From NCBI GenBank assembly GCA_014925825.1, contig JACGCK010000043.1, positions 248,001 through 312,000 on the forward strand: DNA of 64,000 bases, given 5' to 3'. Made by a program: the position numbers and the translations under genes. How positions within the stretch are numbered: position 1 is the stretch's first letter; every line of letters begins with the position of its first letter. The notes under the pieces are model-generated. The model searched no databases. It had not been told where the DNA came from and saw only the letters and a program-made list of their open reading frames with translations. Positions 1 to 11,770 of the stretch are shown here, piece by piece. The DNA comes from Pholiota molesta. Lineage: Eukaryota; Basidiomycota; Agaricomycetes; Agaricales; Strophariaceae.

Positions 1-2290
1 CAATTCCTTCCTGTCCTTGCAGGATCTAGACGTGTGAGCGGCGCTAAAGTTTCGACCTTGCCAGCAAGCTGCCAGCAAGTATGGCTCGCCAGAATATGAC
101 AACCATGCCTCAGGGTAGATTAGGATTAGAACCATTGTCTCCTGAATCTTAGTCCCGGGAGTATCATCTCGCAATGCTTCCCTTCGCATCCGTAAGTTGA
201 CGTGAACTTGGAAGTCCATCTCCTGAAAGGTAATTTAAATTATCTAAACGGGCATTACCCACCACTTGCTGGACTTTCTTTCATTCATGATGCGAAAAAT
301 CTAGCACAGTTTTCCTCTTATAGTACAAACACTCCGCTATCAAATAACTGTTCAATGGTGGTAGAATTAATTGGACAGAGTTTAGTACAATATCAGAAAC
401 AGAAACTATCCATAGTTCCGGCTGCAACACCATTCACACAAAATTGAGTCCGAGATTCGGGAAAATATAGATTCCGTTCGTTTTCTTCTATTTCGTGATG
501 TGGCCTAGAATGACGGTCGCAGAAGCTAAAGTCGAGGTACACCTACCTTTTGATCCGCCGTCTCCACCGCACTGTACCGCCCCTTGTTTCCATCTCCTTA
601 TGTGAAGACAGCTGGCAATCCAAGGTCGTACCATACTTAATCTCTCACTGCAGGTTCCTTGTTTTAGAGCCGCACATCAATTGCGATGAAGAAATTGACT
701 GTCTGGGGCGGTATTATGATTTAGCGCCCATATTTCGGTGTAAAGCGCACTTCGGAAGCTTCGCCAGCAGTGCTAACGTCCAGAATTTAAGATATATAGT
801 TTCTATCGTTCTGCGATAACATTGAGCCCCTCAACACTGCATTTTTATGTATTAATTTTGTCTGCATGCGAACGAAAATGCTTTAGCGCCCGGGATAATT
901 CCCAATGATGACACTTGTAAATAGACATTGCTTTGAGCTGTTTAAAGTAGATTTACTCAATAAACTACGGCCAATGCCTCTGAGGGATATATCAGATCAC
1001 AATGACAAGAGATTCTTAATAGATTTTGTGGGGTCTGTATGATCTGTATGCGGCGGTCCCGGGTAAATTCGAGATCAGACATTGGCGCTACATACATGCC
1101 GCGCAATCTGTAATTAAAGACCGAGGTAGATAGTACTTATTATTGAATTATAGATTCGAACAACAGCGGCATAAATGAAGAAAATACAATGCCAAGATGT
1201 GATTAGGTACAGAATGTGGCATACTTATCTGCATGGAATGCCATATCTTCGAGCCCTAACCAATAGAATAACGCAAAGCGCCACAGAGGAGCATTTAATT
1301 GGGGATATAGAAATCTGCACATACTTAGTTTTCCGAGTTAACTACGGCGTCAGACAGACGAAGCGCGGAACGCGCATCCCAATCAATACCACGGCATGTC
1401 CGCCTCCTCACCGAATACGCCATTTCGCGAGCCAATAACGACCCGGTTCTTTTCACCTGTTATTAGGACCCTGAAGCGCGCGTCTGGCCTACGTGGCAGC
1501 GAGAAGAGGGCGCGTACCGTGTACCGGTAAGTGGGTGTAGGAGTGTTCTGCTTGCCAGAGTGTAACCACGATGATCAGAGCATTTCTATCGCAATTCTCA
1601 ATTATATCGTACATTTGTTTTGGAATACGTTAGGAGACATTATTGACTACCTATTCTCAAGAACTTAGAGGCGGACAAGTAAATGTCGACCGCAGGCACT
1701 GCATGCCACCCGACGGCGCCCTATCTGGACCTCCGCCTCGCAAGCGCATTCGAAAATGCAGCGTAACCGCGGGGACCTAGAAAGAACACGTACGTTACGT
1801 CCCATCACGGATGCATTAAGCTGACGTTTCAGCCTAAGCCCCTGCTAATTTCTGCGCTTGCAGTGGATGAATCGGAGCAGGGGGATGTGCAATGCACGGA
1901 AGGCGCTAGAAACACTGTTTCCGCATTTCTTAGGTATTTCACTCAGGGAATACGGCCGTAGCCTCGGACAGACCTTCGGTAGGGTCGACTCTGGTGAGAT
2001 GTCCGCTCTGAGCGTGTGCGGTGGGGATTGCGCTGAGAATGTGTTTGCGAGAGCTTGAAGTTATCGCAAATGTAGACGGCTTGTAATACTGCGATAAAAC
2101 AGCAAAACTTATTTATTGAGTCTCTACATACAGTGGATACACTAAAGGTAGATACAGGAGCATAATATACATGCTGCGAGGTTGATATCGCGAGCGGGAG
2201 GAGGGGACGCGGAGGGATGGCGCGAATGGGACATGTTCGCTTAAGTCGACAATCCCGGGCGTCAGACCCTGCACTCGCATCCGTTTCTAT
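1..2290. other. Gene-poor head of unit 1
   Basis: AT-richer DNA with only short open frames (the longest is under 90 codons) that resemble no family I know. Frames at 202-447, 550-819 and 1175-1438 are kept in unit 3 only because the two units are nearly identical there. In the more diverged unit 4 they are broken by indels and stops, which argues against coding. Two near copies of a motif reading TTTATTGAG occur near 2110 and 2300. Origin unknown; it may be old transposon or gene debris. Confidence 0.5.
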
Positions 2291-2299
2291 CTAAACCCA

Positions 2300-5060
2300 T
2301 TTATTGAGTGCCGCTACGTACAAGGTGTAGATGTATATAAGGAGTACCTAGCTAATCCTCTATCCTCATTCCCCACCTCCTCAGCTCTCCTCCGCTCTCC
2401 TCTACATCTCTCATCGCCTTCGCCTTCGCCATCGACAGCCCGCGTCCTTCCCAAGTAAGTACGCACCTTCCCATTCCCGTTCGCTTCCTCGCTCGACATG
2501 GCCTCTGACATTCCCTTTTACATGTCTATTTGGTGCCGATGGTTGACGGCGCCGCGGGATCTTGACCTCGTTGGGTAAGTCGTCAAGGTTGTCGATGCGT
2601 ACGCTGACGAGATTGGACGCACTGCGCAGTACGACGGCGGGGCTGAAGAGCATAGCGCCAGCCAGTGCCCTGTGCTCGTTGGTGAGTGGTCTGCGAGGCG
2701 ATGGCGGCGCCCGCCATGCAGTCGGCATCTGCGCTCGTTCTCACCTCGAACCGACCCTCTCTCGGTGTCGTCGACGCTCGTCAGGACAGTACGCTGATGA
2801 CATCGGATAGGGGCGTCGCTGCGCAGTCAACGGCGGTGCTGGGGAGGATGGCGCCAGCCAGAACTCGCCGCCCGTTGGTGAGTGATCCGCGAGGCGCTGT
2901 CGGATGGCGGGCAGTCGTCGGCATCATCGCTCGCCCACGTCTTTGCAGCCCATCCGCAGCCGATCTCCATCGTCTTGCACAGCGGCAGCGGACGTCGTGC
3001 CCTACCACCCCACGCGACGATCTGCGCAAGCGTTCCCGGTACGTTCCAACGGATCTTTACCGCCGACCATTCACTGACGCGATGTACGTGGGCACGCCGC
3101 CATCCAGGACGAACGACTCTGTAGGAAGAAGGTCGGCGGCCGATGAGTCGTCGTGGGCGTCGAAAAGGACGGGCATGGGTGGGGGGCGCAGGCTCGTAAG
3201 TGGCGAACTATCGTTTGTGTTGCCGTGCAAACGCTAACGATCCTTGTGTCAGTTCGCCTGCACATCGTCGCCATGAGCTGAGACGTACCTCTCGTCGATT
3301 CGATCCCGCTGCCGCCTCGTACGTCCTTCTTTGTCGACGTTCCATCCGATCTTCGGCTGACTTGCTACGTCCTTAGCGCCTGCACTCGCTGTCGTCATCG
3401 CGGAGCGTCGTCGAGGGCGCGGGCATACGGCGGGTGTGGCAGCGGCGGAGCCTCGTCGTGATGTCGTCGGTGGCGGCTCCGTTCCTGCGAATTGTATTAC
3501 GCGGGGCCGAGGGGTTTGGATGACGCGAACGCCGTTGAAAGGGGAGGAGGAGGTCTTGCTGGAGCGGGCGAGGTGAGCACGATCCAGAAAAACGGGAACG
3601 CAGCTCACGTTGAAATCGTCCGCCAGCCACCAACGACGCCTCCCGCGGCGCCGAACACCGTGCCTTGTCGTCGTCGCCCAGGGCGCATCGCAGGGCCGTG
3701 GGCTCTACAGATGGCGATGGTCGCCGATCCAGCATCGCGGTTGATCGAAAGGTTCGGATGGCGCGAATGCCGTCGAAATGGAAGGGTGATGGGTGGCGAG
3801 GTGGTTGCTGCTGCACGAAACGCAACTTACGTCGATATCGTCGTTCCGAGCCTGCTACCGCCTCGCTTTCGCAGCCCGATCGCCATCGTCTTGTGCAGCG
3901 GCAGCGGCGGCCGCAGCGCCATCCGACTTTGGGCAGGTCGTACCCTACCGCTCGCTTCCTGTGCAAACACGCCCGGTACGTTCCAATAGACCCGTACCGC
4001 ACGCCGCTGGGTGACGCAACTGACGCCTTCCTCCCCGCAGTGCACACCGCCATCCACGACGAACGGCGCATGAGGGGGGCTTTGGGTTGGGCATCAAAGG
4101 GAGCGGGATTTGGTGGGATCGATGTCGACATCGAGGCGCGCGTCGTCGAGGGCGCTGGCATGCGGCGGATGTGGCATGTCGTCGGCGGTGGCTAAGTGGG
4201 TTCCTGGGATCGAATGACGCGGGGCCGAGGGGCTCGGATGACGCGAATGCCGTTGAGATTGGCTGCTGGAGCGCATGGCATGGCCGAGGTAAGCCTGATT
4301 CAGGTAGCTCACGTTGAAGTCGTCCGCCAGCCACCAACGACGCCTCCCGCGGCGCCGAACACCGTGCCTTGTCGTCGTCGCCCAGGGCGCATCGCGGGGC
4401 CGTGGGCTCTGCAGATGGCGATGGTCGCCGATCCAGCATCCAAGGCCCTGTGCTTCGCCCCGAGCGCCCGGAATCGTTGTCGCCGTCGAGGACAGTCGTC
4501 GAGGGTGCGGGCATACGGCGGGTGTATCAGCAGCGGAGCTCCAGCGTCGTCGTCGATGTCGCCGGCGCCTATGTTCCTGCGGATCATAGTACGCGCGGGC
4601 GAGGGTTCGGATGGCGCGAACGCCGTCGAAAGGTGGGTGCTCGCTGTAACGCATGACGCGGCAGAAGTAAGTGTGGATTCCGACAGCACAACGAAACGCA
4701 ACTCACGTCGATATCGTGTGCCCTCAGCTACATGCGGCCAAACACTGTGCCGTGGACGTGTCGTCGCGATGGCCAGGCATCGGATCTGAGCAGGAGTGGG
4801 ACTCGTGCGCAATGGAGCCGTGGTGGGTGGGAGGCGAAGACGTCGTGGTTTGGGTGCGGGCTAGCATGCACGGCTGGTGGGCGAGATCGTCGTTGTGGTG
4901 GGTGCTGTCTAGCTGTAGGTGGACAGACCGCGGTGTGGGGGGTGAGATTGTCGTCGCGGGTAGGTCGTCCAAAGTTGGAGGATGGTGTGACTTGGCGTGC
5001 GGGGAGAGTATCAGTGATAGCGCTCAACATGAGTGCCGGCCATGAGTAGGCATGATTTAA
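2300..5060. repeat. GC-rich modular block, unit 1
   Basis: Diverged copies of one module are strung together: stretches around 2880-3100, 3500-3990, 4200-4440 and 4560-4830 share long phrases. On the minus strand the modules are separated by intron-like gaps with GTGAG starts and AG ends at 3608-3559, 4312-4266 and 4706-4644 (50, 47 and 63 bp), each followed by a similar exon-like start. No frame stays consistent through all modules and the predicted peptides are Arg/Pro/Ser-rich without a known domain. It may be a degraded minus-strand gene divergent from MCM4, or a non-coding repeat. I cannot decide the strand. Confidence 0.5.
2334..2578 (+). promoter_or_regulatory. TATA box, CT-rich leader and 26-codon frame
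   Basis: TATATAA at 2334-2340 is followed by a CT-rich stretch (about 2355-2420), a good 5' splice-site motif (AAGTAAGT near 2453) and an ATG at 2498 in good context (GACATGG). That ATG opens a 26-codon frame beginning MASDIPFY and ending TAA at 2576-2578. The TATA box is kept in all units (11808, 21336, 30946). The peptide is one base out of frame in unit 2 and has a changed C-terminus in unit 4. This looks like a real promoter start whose gene is either very short or lost. Function unknown. Confidence 0.35.
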
Positions 5061-5315
5061 TCTACGACTCGTACATGCAAGAAGGGCTAAAATAGCGCAG
5101 ACATGGCTGAGACTGCGAAAGGAGAACAAAGTCTTGGAGAAAATATCACCCGAAGACTTGGGGCTGAAAGTCAAGATTGGACCTTTTCGAAAGGCGACTT
5201 ATGGCAGGACGTGCCCCGTAGACGCTATTACTTGTGTGGAAAAGAGTGACGTCGTTTCGAGGCGCTGCCGTGGGAGGACAGCCGTTCCTAAAGTCCGGCC
5301 CTAAATTCAAAATTG

Positions 5316-5383
5316 ACGCGTCGCGTCGCGTGTCCGCTACAGCCTTCACCTCTTCCTCGTCGTTCAAGACGCTCACAACGCGT
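5316..5383 (+). promoter_or_regulatory. Two ACGCGT boxes upstream of truncated MCM4, unit 1
   Basis: ACGCGT occurs at 5316-5321 (within a CGCG-rich run) and at 5378-5383, upstream of the ATG at 5398. ACGCGT is the MluI cell-cycle box bound by MBF-type factors, which drives DNA-replication genes at G1/S in yeasts. The same pair stands before the complete MCM4, so the truncated copy kept its promoter. Confidence 0.55.
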
Positions 5384-5397
5384 TTGAATACCTAGCA

Positions 5398-7282
5398 ATG
5401 TCCTCTCCACCCGCACTTGACTTCCCTTCTTCAGAAATAGGCGATGTGGAGATGCAGGACGCGTCAACAGCGGCGCAATCGATACCTGGTGTCCCGCTCT
5501 TTCTCGCAGGAACGCCGTCGACCACAGCTGGAACACTGCGTCGACGCAACGAGATCCCTGCCACAAGCTCACCACTACGTTCTATGACTGCACGACGAGC
5601 AATCGGCCTGACCACGCCCAAAAGGACTCCACTTTTCATTGGTACGTTGGTGCGTTTAAAACTGAAACCAACCGACTTGACGCGTCTGTAGCTGGAAGCT
5701 CTTCTCCGATGGCTTTTCCTTCCTCAACTCCAACAAGATCTCATCAACGGCCCGCGCAAATCCCTTCCGATCGTCCTCAAGACTCCGATCCTCTAGATTT
5801 CCCATCGTGAGTAATATAATCTTTCATCAGTTCAGGAGCTCATCTTGCAATGAAGGAGCCCTTTTCGTCAGAACACCCCCAAGAACAGACGCGGTGATAT
5901 CCATTCCTCCCTCTCTATCACCCCAAGCGCCTCCGCTCGACGCACTGCACCTCGCCCGTCTATAGGACCCAACAACCTCAACTCAGACGCTAGTAATCTC
6001 GGCCTTCCTCAATCATCTACTGCAAATCTCTCTGCTGCACCTGCGCCTTCCGATGAGCCCGACGAAATTCGTGCGATCTGGGGAACCACAGTCAACTTGG
6101 CCGAAACGATGAAGGTGTTCCGTGACTTCTTCAAAGGATTCAAGCCCAAATACCGTGTCATGTATGATCGCGAACGAGGCCTGCGAACGCGTGCGTTCTC
6201 GTCGCCGGATGAGGCCGAGGTCGTCCTCTACGAAACCTACTTCCGGCGAATGCGCCAGACAGGCGAGACCAACCTCAATCTCGACGTCACTAACCTCCTT
6301 GCATACCCTCCTTCCAAAAAGTTACACACCCAGCTTGTAAAATATCCCCAGGAAGTTATACCCGCCATGGATCAGGTGCTGAAGGATTTGATGCTGGAAG
6401 TCGCTGATGCGGACCAACAGGCCGGGGTGGATGGCATGCAAGGCGATGAAGGTGACGAAGAAATTGCTGATATCATGGGACGGGTGTACAAAGTCAGGCC
6501 GTTTGGTCTGCTTTCCGCGAACATGCGAACTTTGAACCCAAGCGGTGAGTCGCGTACATCTGTTGTGTGTGGTCAACTCATAGTTATTTCACCCAGATAC
6601 GGACAAGCTCGTCTGCATCAAAGGTCTTGTCATCCGCGCAACACCAGTGATCCCCGACATGAAAGTCGCGTTCTTCCGCTGCCTGACCTGCTCCCACACC
6701 GTTCAGGTTGAAATCGACCGTGGCAAGATCGAAGAACCCGCGCGGTGCCCCCGCGACGTATGTGCCTTCATCGGCACAATGTCCCTTGTCCATAACCGAT
6801 GTGAATTTGCGGATCGCCAAGTCATTCGCCTCCAAGAAACACCCGACGCCGTTCCCGATGGCCAAACTCCTCATACGGTCTCTCTCAGCGTGTACGACGA
6901 GCTCGTGGACGTGTCGAAGCCTGGTGACCGTATAGTAGTCACTGGCATCTACCGCAGCGTCCCCGTGCGGGTCAACCCCCGCCAGCGCACGCTCAAGAGC
7001 TTGTTCAAAACATATCTAGACGTTGTACATGTCACACTTGGTACAAGCGGCACCTTGGGCCTCGACAAGAGCACGCGCCCTGCGGGCGGCGATCGTCTTC
7101 CGGGCGTCGGCGGCCTTGGTGATGGCGGAGATGAGGACGAGGAACGGGAGGGCAGGCAGAGCCGCAAGGCGGAGCTCGAGCAGAAGCTCCAGGAGTGGGC
7201 GAGGAGCCGGACCCGTGGTATGCACTCGCGCTGCTCGACGAGACGGGCAGTGGGTTCGGGCAGAAGGAAGGAGTGGCCCTGA
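5398..7282 (+). CDS. Truncated MCM4 paralogue without ATPase, unit 1
   Basis: Four exons match the complete gene: 5398-5641, 5692-5806, 5856-6544 and 6597 onward, with the same three introns (donors GTACGT, GTGAGT, GTGAGT). The reading frame is open: 577 codons, with MCM4 identity through residue 548. This covers the disordered N-terminus, the MCM N-terminal helical domain, the C-x2-C-x18-C-x4-C zinc finger (exon 4, reading FFRCLTC...CPRDVC) and the OB-fold. At 7194 homology stops and 29 unrelated residues follow to TGA. Walker A, Walker B and the arginine finger are absent, so it cannot be a helicase subunit. It might bind MCM partners or DNA, or may simply be a pseudogene. Expression is unknown. 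Confidence 0.75.
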
Positions 7283-7353
7283 CGTACGGGTTTGGGCGGG
7301 TTGAGTCACGGGACGGGGGCGGGATTGATGGCGGGAATTACTATACGGCGTGA
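7195..7353 (+). pseudogene. C-terminal fragment of unrelated gene Y, unit 1
   Basis: Right after the MCM4 breakpoint, a different frame from the MCM4 one encodes about 52 residues reading WYALALLDETGSGFG in the middle and GGNYYTA at the end, closed by TGA at 7351-7353. Unit 3 carries the same frame with mostly conserved residues and some silent third-base changes, which supports a once-real coding sequence. I do not recognise the family. It is fused out of frame to MCM4, so it is not translated from the MCM4 start. An inverted pair (GTTAGCC at 7415, GGCTAAC at 7436) follows and could form a hairpin. Confidence 0.5.
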
Positions 7354-7475
7354 AAACGTGAAAGTGGTAAGTAACTGTCCTTTTTTTGCGTGTTGGGAGA
7401 TCGTAGGAGCAGAGGTTAGCCCACCCCGAAGGGCAGGCTAACGTAGATAGTCTAAATGTAATAGTCAGTCCATAG

Positions 7476-7910
7476 TGAATAAATGGGTTTACGCACCAAG
7501 GAATCTGTTGTGCGCGTGCATAAACGGGCTTGCGCAGAGAGTAATATTTGCGCGGCGGCTGGAATTTCACCTGTAAGTCATCACCAGATGGTGAATAATA
7601 GCTTTACGCACCAAGTAATGCGACAAATGTGATGCGCGTGAATAACCGGCTTGCGCCCCAAGCTAGATAGCAGATGCTCGCGCGGAAGTTCAGTTGCAGC
7701 GGCTGGAGGCTTCCTGCAAATCATCAATGGATTGAACGTAGCATGGAAAGCTCAATACTCGGGGAAAACTGGTGTTACGCACCAAGTCATGATAGCTCGG
7801 ATTCCGTCGGAATCAGACGGAGTGATCTTTACGCGGCAAATTCGAAGCTTTATCACGAGATCGCAGCGGCTGGAGGACGTAGATAGTGAATAAACTTATT
7901 TTACGCACAG
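7476..7910. repeat. Degenerate short repeats, unit 1 tail
   Basis: A motif resembling GTGAATAAACGGGTTTACGC recurs imperfectly at 7476, 7591 and 7887, with a related GTTACGCACCAAGT near 7774. A second motif, GCGTGNATAAACGGGCTTGCGC-like, sits between copies at about 7513 and 7635. The spacing of the first two is about 115 bases. No gene is seen. Units 2 and 3 keep the pattern, and unit 3 has an extra copy near 26775. Confidence 0.5.
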
Positions 7911-7949
7911 AATGGAAAGAAAGCAGTGATGTGACGGATTGATATTCAC

Positions 7950-9480
7950 CCAAGAAGCTCAAATGCAGTTGCTAGCTTCGAAAACCTCTTTTTTCAAATT
8001 AACAGAGATATAGTACAATCTGTGTTCGAAAAAATAAGCACATAGACACGAGAACTTGAATAGAGAGCATACCAGATCAAATAAACATACTCCACCTTTA
8101 CAAAGAAACCTGAAATCACTTGAGCACGTAATTAAGAATACAGGGCACATAACTTACCTCAAGCTCTGACCACCATTGATTTCGAGCAAAGAAAGCCCTA
8201 AATCCAACAAAAAAGAAAGGGCTATAAGCATATCATAAAAGTCAAATAAGCAGAACATACCCACGTAGTCCATGGACATGTGAGCGCACAATCTAAAATC
8301 ATCAGAAAGCATTTAAATCTTAAATTATATACCTTGACATTGATTCCGAACAGTCAATGCCACGTAGTCCATGGACATGTGGAAGGTCATGTTATGGGCG
8401 CTTTATCAGAGATCAGAGTCAAATGCTTTTCACATAGCCAGAGTTTGTTCAGCGGATGTTCAAAAATAGTGTTTGACAAAAGAGAGTATTATTCCACTCA
8501 CCACGCGATGCAGTTCGCCGGAAGTCGAAATATAGTGTCGGAACATCTGGAGATAGAATCAATACTGTATCAGATAAGGAAAATAACATATCTTCACTCG
8601 ATCATTGCGTTGCCGTTTGCCCAAGTTCGCCGGAAGTTTATATATGGTGTTGGCATGATATCTGGAACAGAATCAGTATGGTATTAGGTATGGAAGATAT
8701 GTACTTCTGTTTGATTGTCGTTGTCTTGGAACGGCGCGCGGTGAGGGCGAGTAGAATGAATGACAAAGTTCAGTGGGAGGAGGAGATGATGCGGCAGAAA
8801 TGTGCATAGGATCCGCTGCATTCGTAGCTGTCGTCGAGGTGTGTATACCATTTTCGAGGCTGTAGAATCCGAATCCAAAGCTCGTTTGAGAACTGGTTGG
8901 CTCGTTCGCGCGCTAGAGGCATTGGATGTTGAGCTGATGTCAAACTGGCTGTGGGAAGCTGCCAAAGCGTTCTAATCGACCTGGAGCCTCCTGGATGGGT
9001 TTCTCGATGCCCTGGTTGTATCAATACCTTCCGCATCGCTTTTGCCGTCCGATTCATCCTCTAAGGTAGAAGGATAAATTAATCTCTCATCATCCTCCTG
9101 ATTCGCTTCCTCTGCAATTTCTCCGTCGTTCTGAGGGTCCGAGGGTTCTATAATGACCCTAGACTGTCCATTGGGCAACCCTTCGTCGAAATAACTAAAG
9201 AATATGACCAGAGGTTGAATATATAGAGACAAATTAGGTTTGTGTCGGATCATAACAAAGATAACATACCTTTGTTGGACCAAAGATCACGAAAGACGAT
9301 TACAAGATGTCGGTAACTTTGAATATAGATTAGCATAGCTCACGTATACAGGAACAGTCGAAGACATACCAATAGCATTGTTCGATATGGAAGAAAATGG
9401 GACTGGACACTAGCATAAGGACGGCAGGGAGGGAAAGGCATTTCCGGAAGCACGTTCAAAATTGCTACGTTTTAATATCA
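7950..9480 (-). pseudogene. Gene Z remnant, unit 1
   Basis: This is the minus-strand counterpart of the 197-codon frame in unit 3 (27994-28587). Here it is interrupted by a stop soon after the start region and by several one-base losses. An acidic stretch reading DPQNDGEIAEEANQEDDERL is still visible at about 9066-9170, and exon-like pieces end in GTATGT-type donors. No known domain is recognised. Confidence 0.4.
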
Positions 9481-9501
9481 TCTGCTGGCAGCTGACGTGC
9501 A

Positions 9502-11770
9502 CAATTCCTTCCTGTCCTTGCAGGATCTAGACGTGTGAGCGGCGCTAAAGTTTCGACCTTGCCAGCAAGCTGCCAGCAAGTATGGCTCGCCAGAATATGA
9601 CAACATGCCTCAGGGTAGATTAGGATTAGAACCATTGTCTCCTGAATCTTAGTCCCGGGAGTATCATCTCGCAATGCTTCCCTTCGCATCCGTAAGTTGA
9701 CGTGAACTTGGGAAGTCCATCTCCTGAAGGTAATTTAAATTATCTAAACGGGCATTACCCACCACTTGCTGGACTTTCTTTCATTCATGATGCGAAAAAT
9801 CTAGCACAGTTTTTCCTCTTATAGTTACAAACACTCCGCTATCAAATAACTGTTCAATGGTGGTAGAATTAATTGGACAGAGTTTAGTACAATATCAGAA
9901 ACAGAAACTATCCATAGTTCCGGCTGCAACACCATTCACACAAAATTGAGTCCGAGATTCGGGAAAATATAGATTCCGTTCGTTTTCTTCTATTTCGTGA
10001 TGTGGCCTAGAATGACGGTCGCAGAAGCTAAAGTCGAGGTACACCTACCTTTTGATCCGCCGTCTCCACCGCACTGTACCGCCCCTTGTTTCCATCTCCT
10101 ATGTGAAGACAGCTGGCAATCCAAGGTCGTACCATACTTAATCTCTCACTGCAGGTTCCTTGTTTTAGAGCCGCACATCAATTGCGATGAAGAAATTGAC
10201 TGTCTGGGGGCGGTATTATGATTTAGCGCCCATATTTCGTGTAAGCGCACTTCGGGAAGCTTCGCCAGCAGTGCTAACGTCCAGAATTTAAGATATATAG
10301 TTTCTATCGTTCTGCGATAACATTGAGCCCCTCAACACTGCATTTTTATGTATTAATTTGTCTGCATGCGAACGAAATGCTTTAGCGCCCGGGATAATTC
10401 CAATGATGACACTTGTAAATAGACATTGCTTTGAGCTGTTTAAAGTAGATTTACTCAATAAACTACGGGCCAATGCCTCTGAGGGATATATCAGATCAAA
10501 TGACAAGAGATTCTTAATAGATTTTGTGGGGTCTGTATGATCTGTATGCGGCGGTCCCGGGTAAATTCGAGATCAGACATTGGCGCTACATACATGCCGC
10601 GCATCTGTAATTAAAGACCGAGGTAGATAGTACTTATTATTGAATTATAGATTCGAACAACAGCGGCATAAATGAAGAAAATACAATGCCAAGATGTGAT
10701 TAGGTACAGATGTGCATACTTATCTGCATGGAATGCCATATCTTCGAGCCCTAACCAATAGAATAACGCAAAGCGCCACAGAGGAGCATTTAATTGGGGA
10801 TATAGAATCTGCACATACTTAGTTTTCGAGTTAACTACGGCGTCAGACAGACGAAGCGCGGAACGCGCATCCCAATCAATACCACGGCATGTCCGCCTCC
10901 TCACGAATACGCCATTTCGCGAGCCAATAACGACCCGGTTCTTTTCACCTGTTATTAGGACCCTGAAGCGCGCGTCTGGCCTACGTGGCAGCGAGAGAGG
11001 GCGCGTACGTGTACGGTAAGTGGGTGTAGGAGTGTTCTGCTTGCCAGAGTGTAACCACGATGATCAGAGCATTTCTATCGCAATTCTCAATTATATCGTA
11101 CATTGTTTTGGAATACGTTAGGAGACATTATTGACTACCTATTCTCAAGAACTTAGAGGCGGACAAGTAAATGTCGACCGCAGGCACTGCATGCCACCGA
11201 CGGCGCCCTATCTGGACCTCCGCTCGCAAGCGCATTCGAAAATGCAGCGTAACCGCGGGACCTAGAAAGAACACGTACGTTACGTCCATCACGGATGCAT
11301 TAAGCTGACGTTTCAGCCTAAGCCCTGCTAATTCTGCGCTTGCAGTGGATGAATCGGAGCAGGGGATGTGCAATGCACGGAAGGCGCTAGAAACACTGTT
11401 TCCGCATTTCTTAGGTATTTCACTCAGGGAATACGGCCGTAGCCTCGGACAGACCTTCGGTAGGGTCGACTCTGGTGAGATGTCGCTCTGAGCGTGTGCG
11501 GTGGGATTGCGCTGAGAATGTGTTTGCGAGAGCTTGAAGTTATCGCAAATGTAGACGGCTTGTAATACTGCGATAAAACAGCAAAACTTATTTATTGAGT
11601 CTCTACATACAGTGGATACACTAAAGGTAGATACAGGAGCATAATATACATGCTGCGAGGTTGATATCGCGAGCGGAGGAGGGACGCGGAGGATGGCGCG
11701 AATGGACATGTTCGCTTAAGTCGACAATCCGGGCGTCAGACCCTGCACTCGCATCCGTTTCTATCTAAAC
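9502..11770. other. Gene-poor head of unit 2
   Basis: Equivalent of 1-2290, with many one-base deletions relative to units 1 and 3 (for example a missing C in GACAACCATG near 9602). No gene is supported. Confidence 0.5.

Larger units (their letters stand above)
1..9501. repeat. Tandem unit 1 of MCM4-containing array
   Basis: The sequence starting at base 1 restarts at 9502, 19004 and 28610, giving spacings of 9501, 9502 and 9606 bases. Order inside the unit: gene-poor DNA, GC-rich modular block, MCM4 promoter and first 548 codons, C-terminal piece of gene Y, short degenerate repeats, minus-strand gene Z. By eye, bases 1 to about 3290 match unit 3 almost perfectly (one indel near 2080). The tail from about 6640 onward matches unit 2 apart from one-base losses. 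The left edge is cut by the window, so more units may lie upstream. Confidence 0.95.

Noticed and set aside
2686..3237. 183-codon plus-strand frame in the GC block
   Set aside because: Low-complexity peptide. The same region is open in several frames on both strands, and the frame is lost in unit 4.
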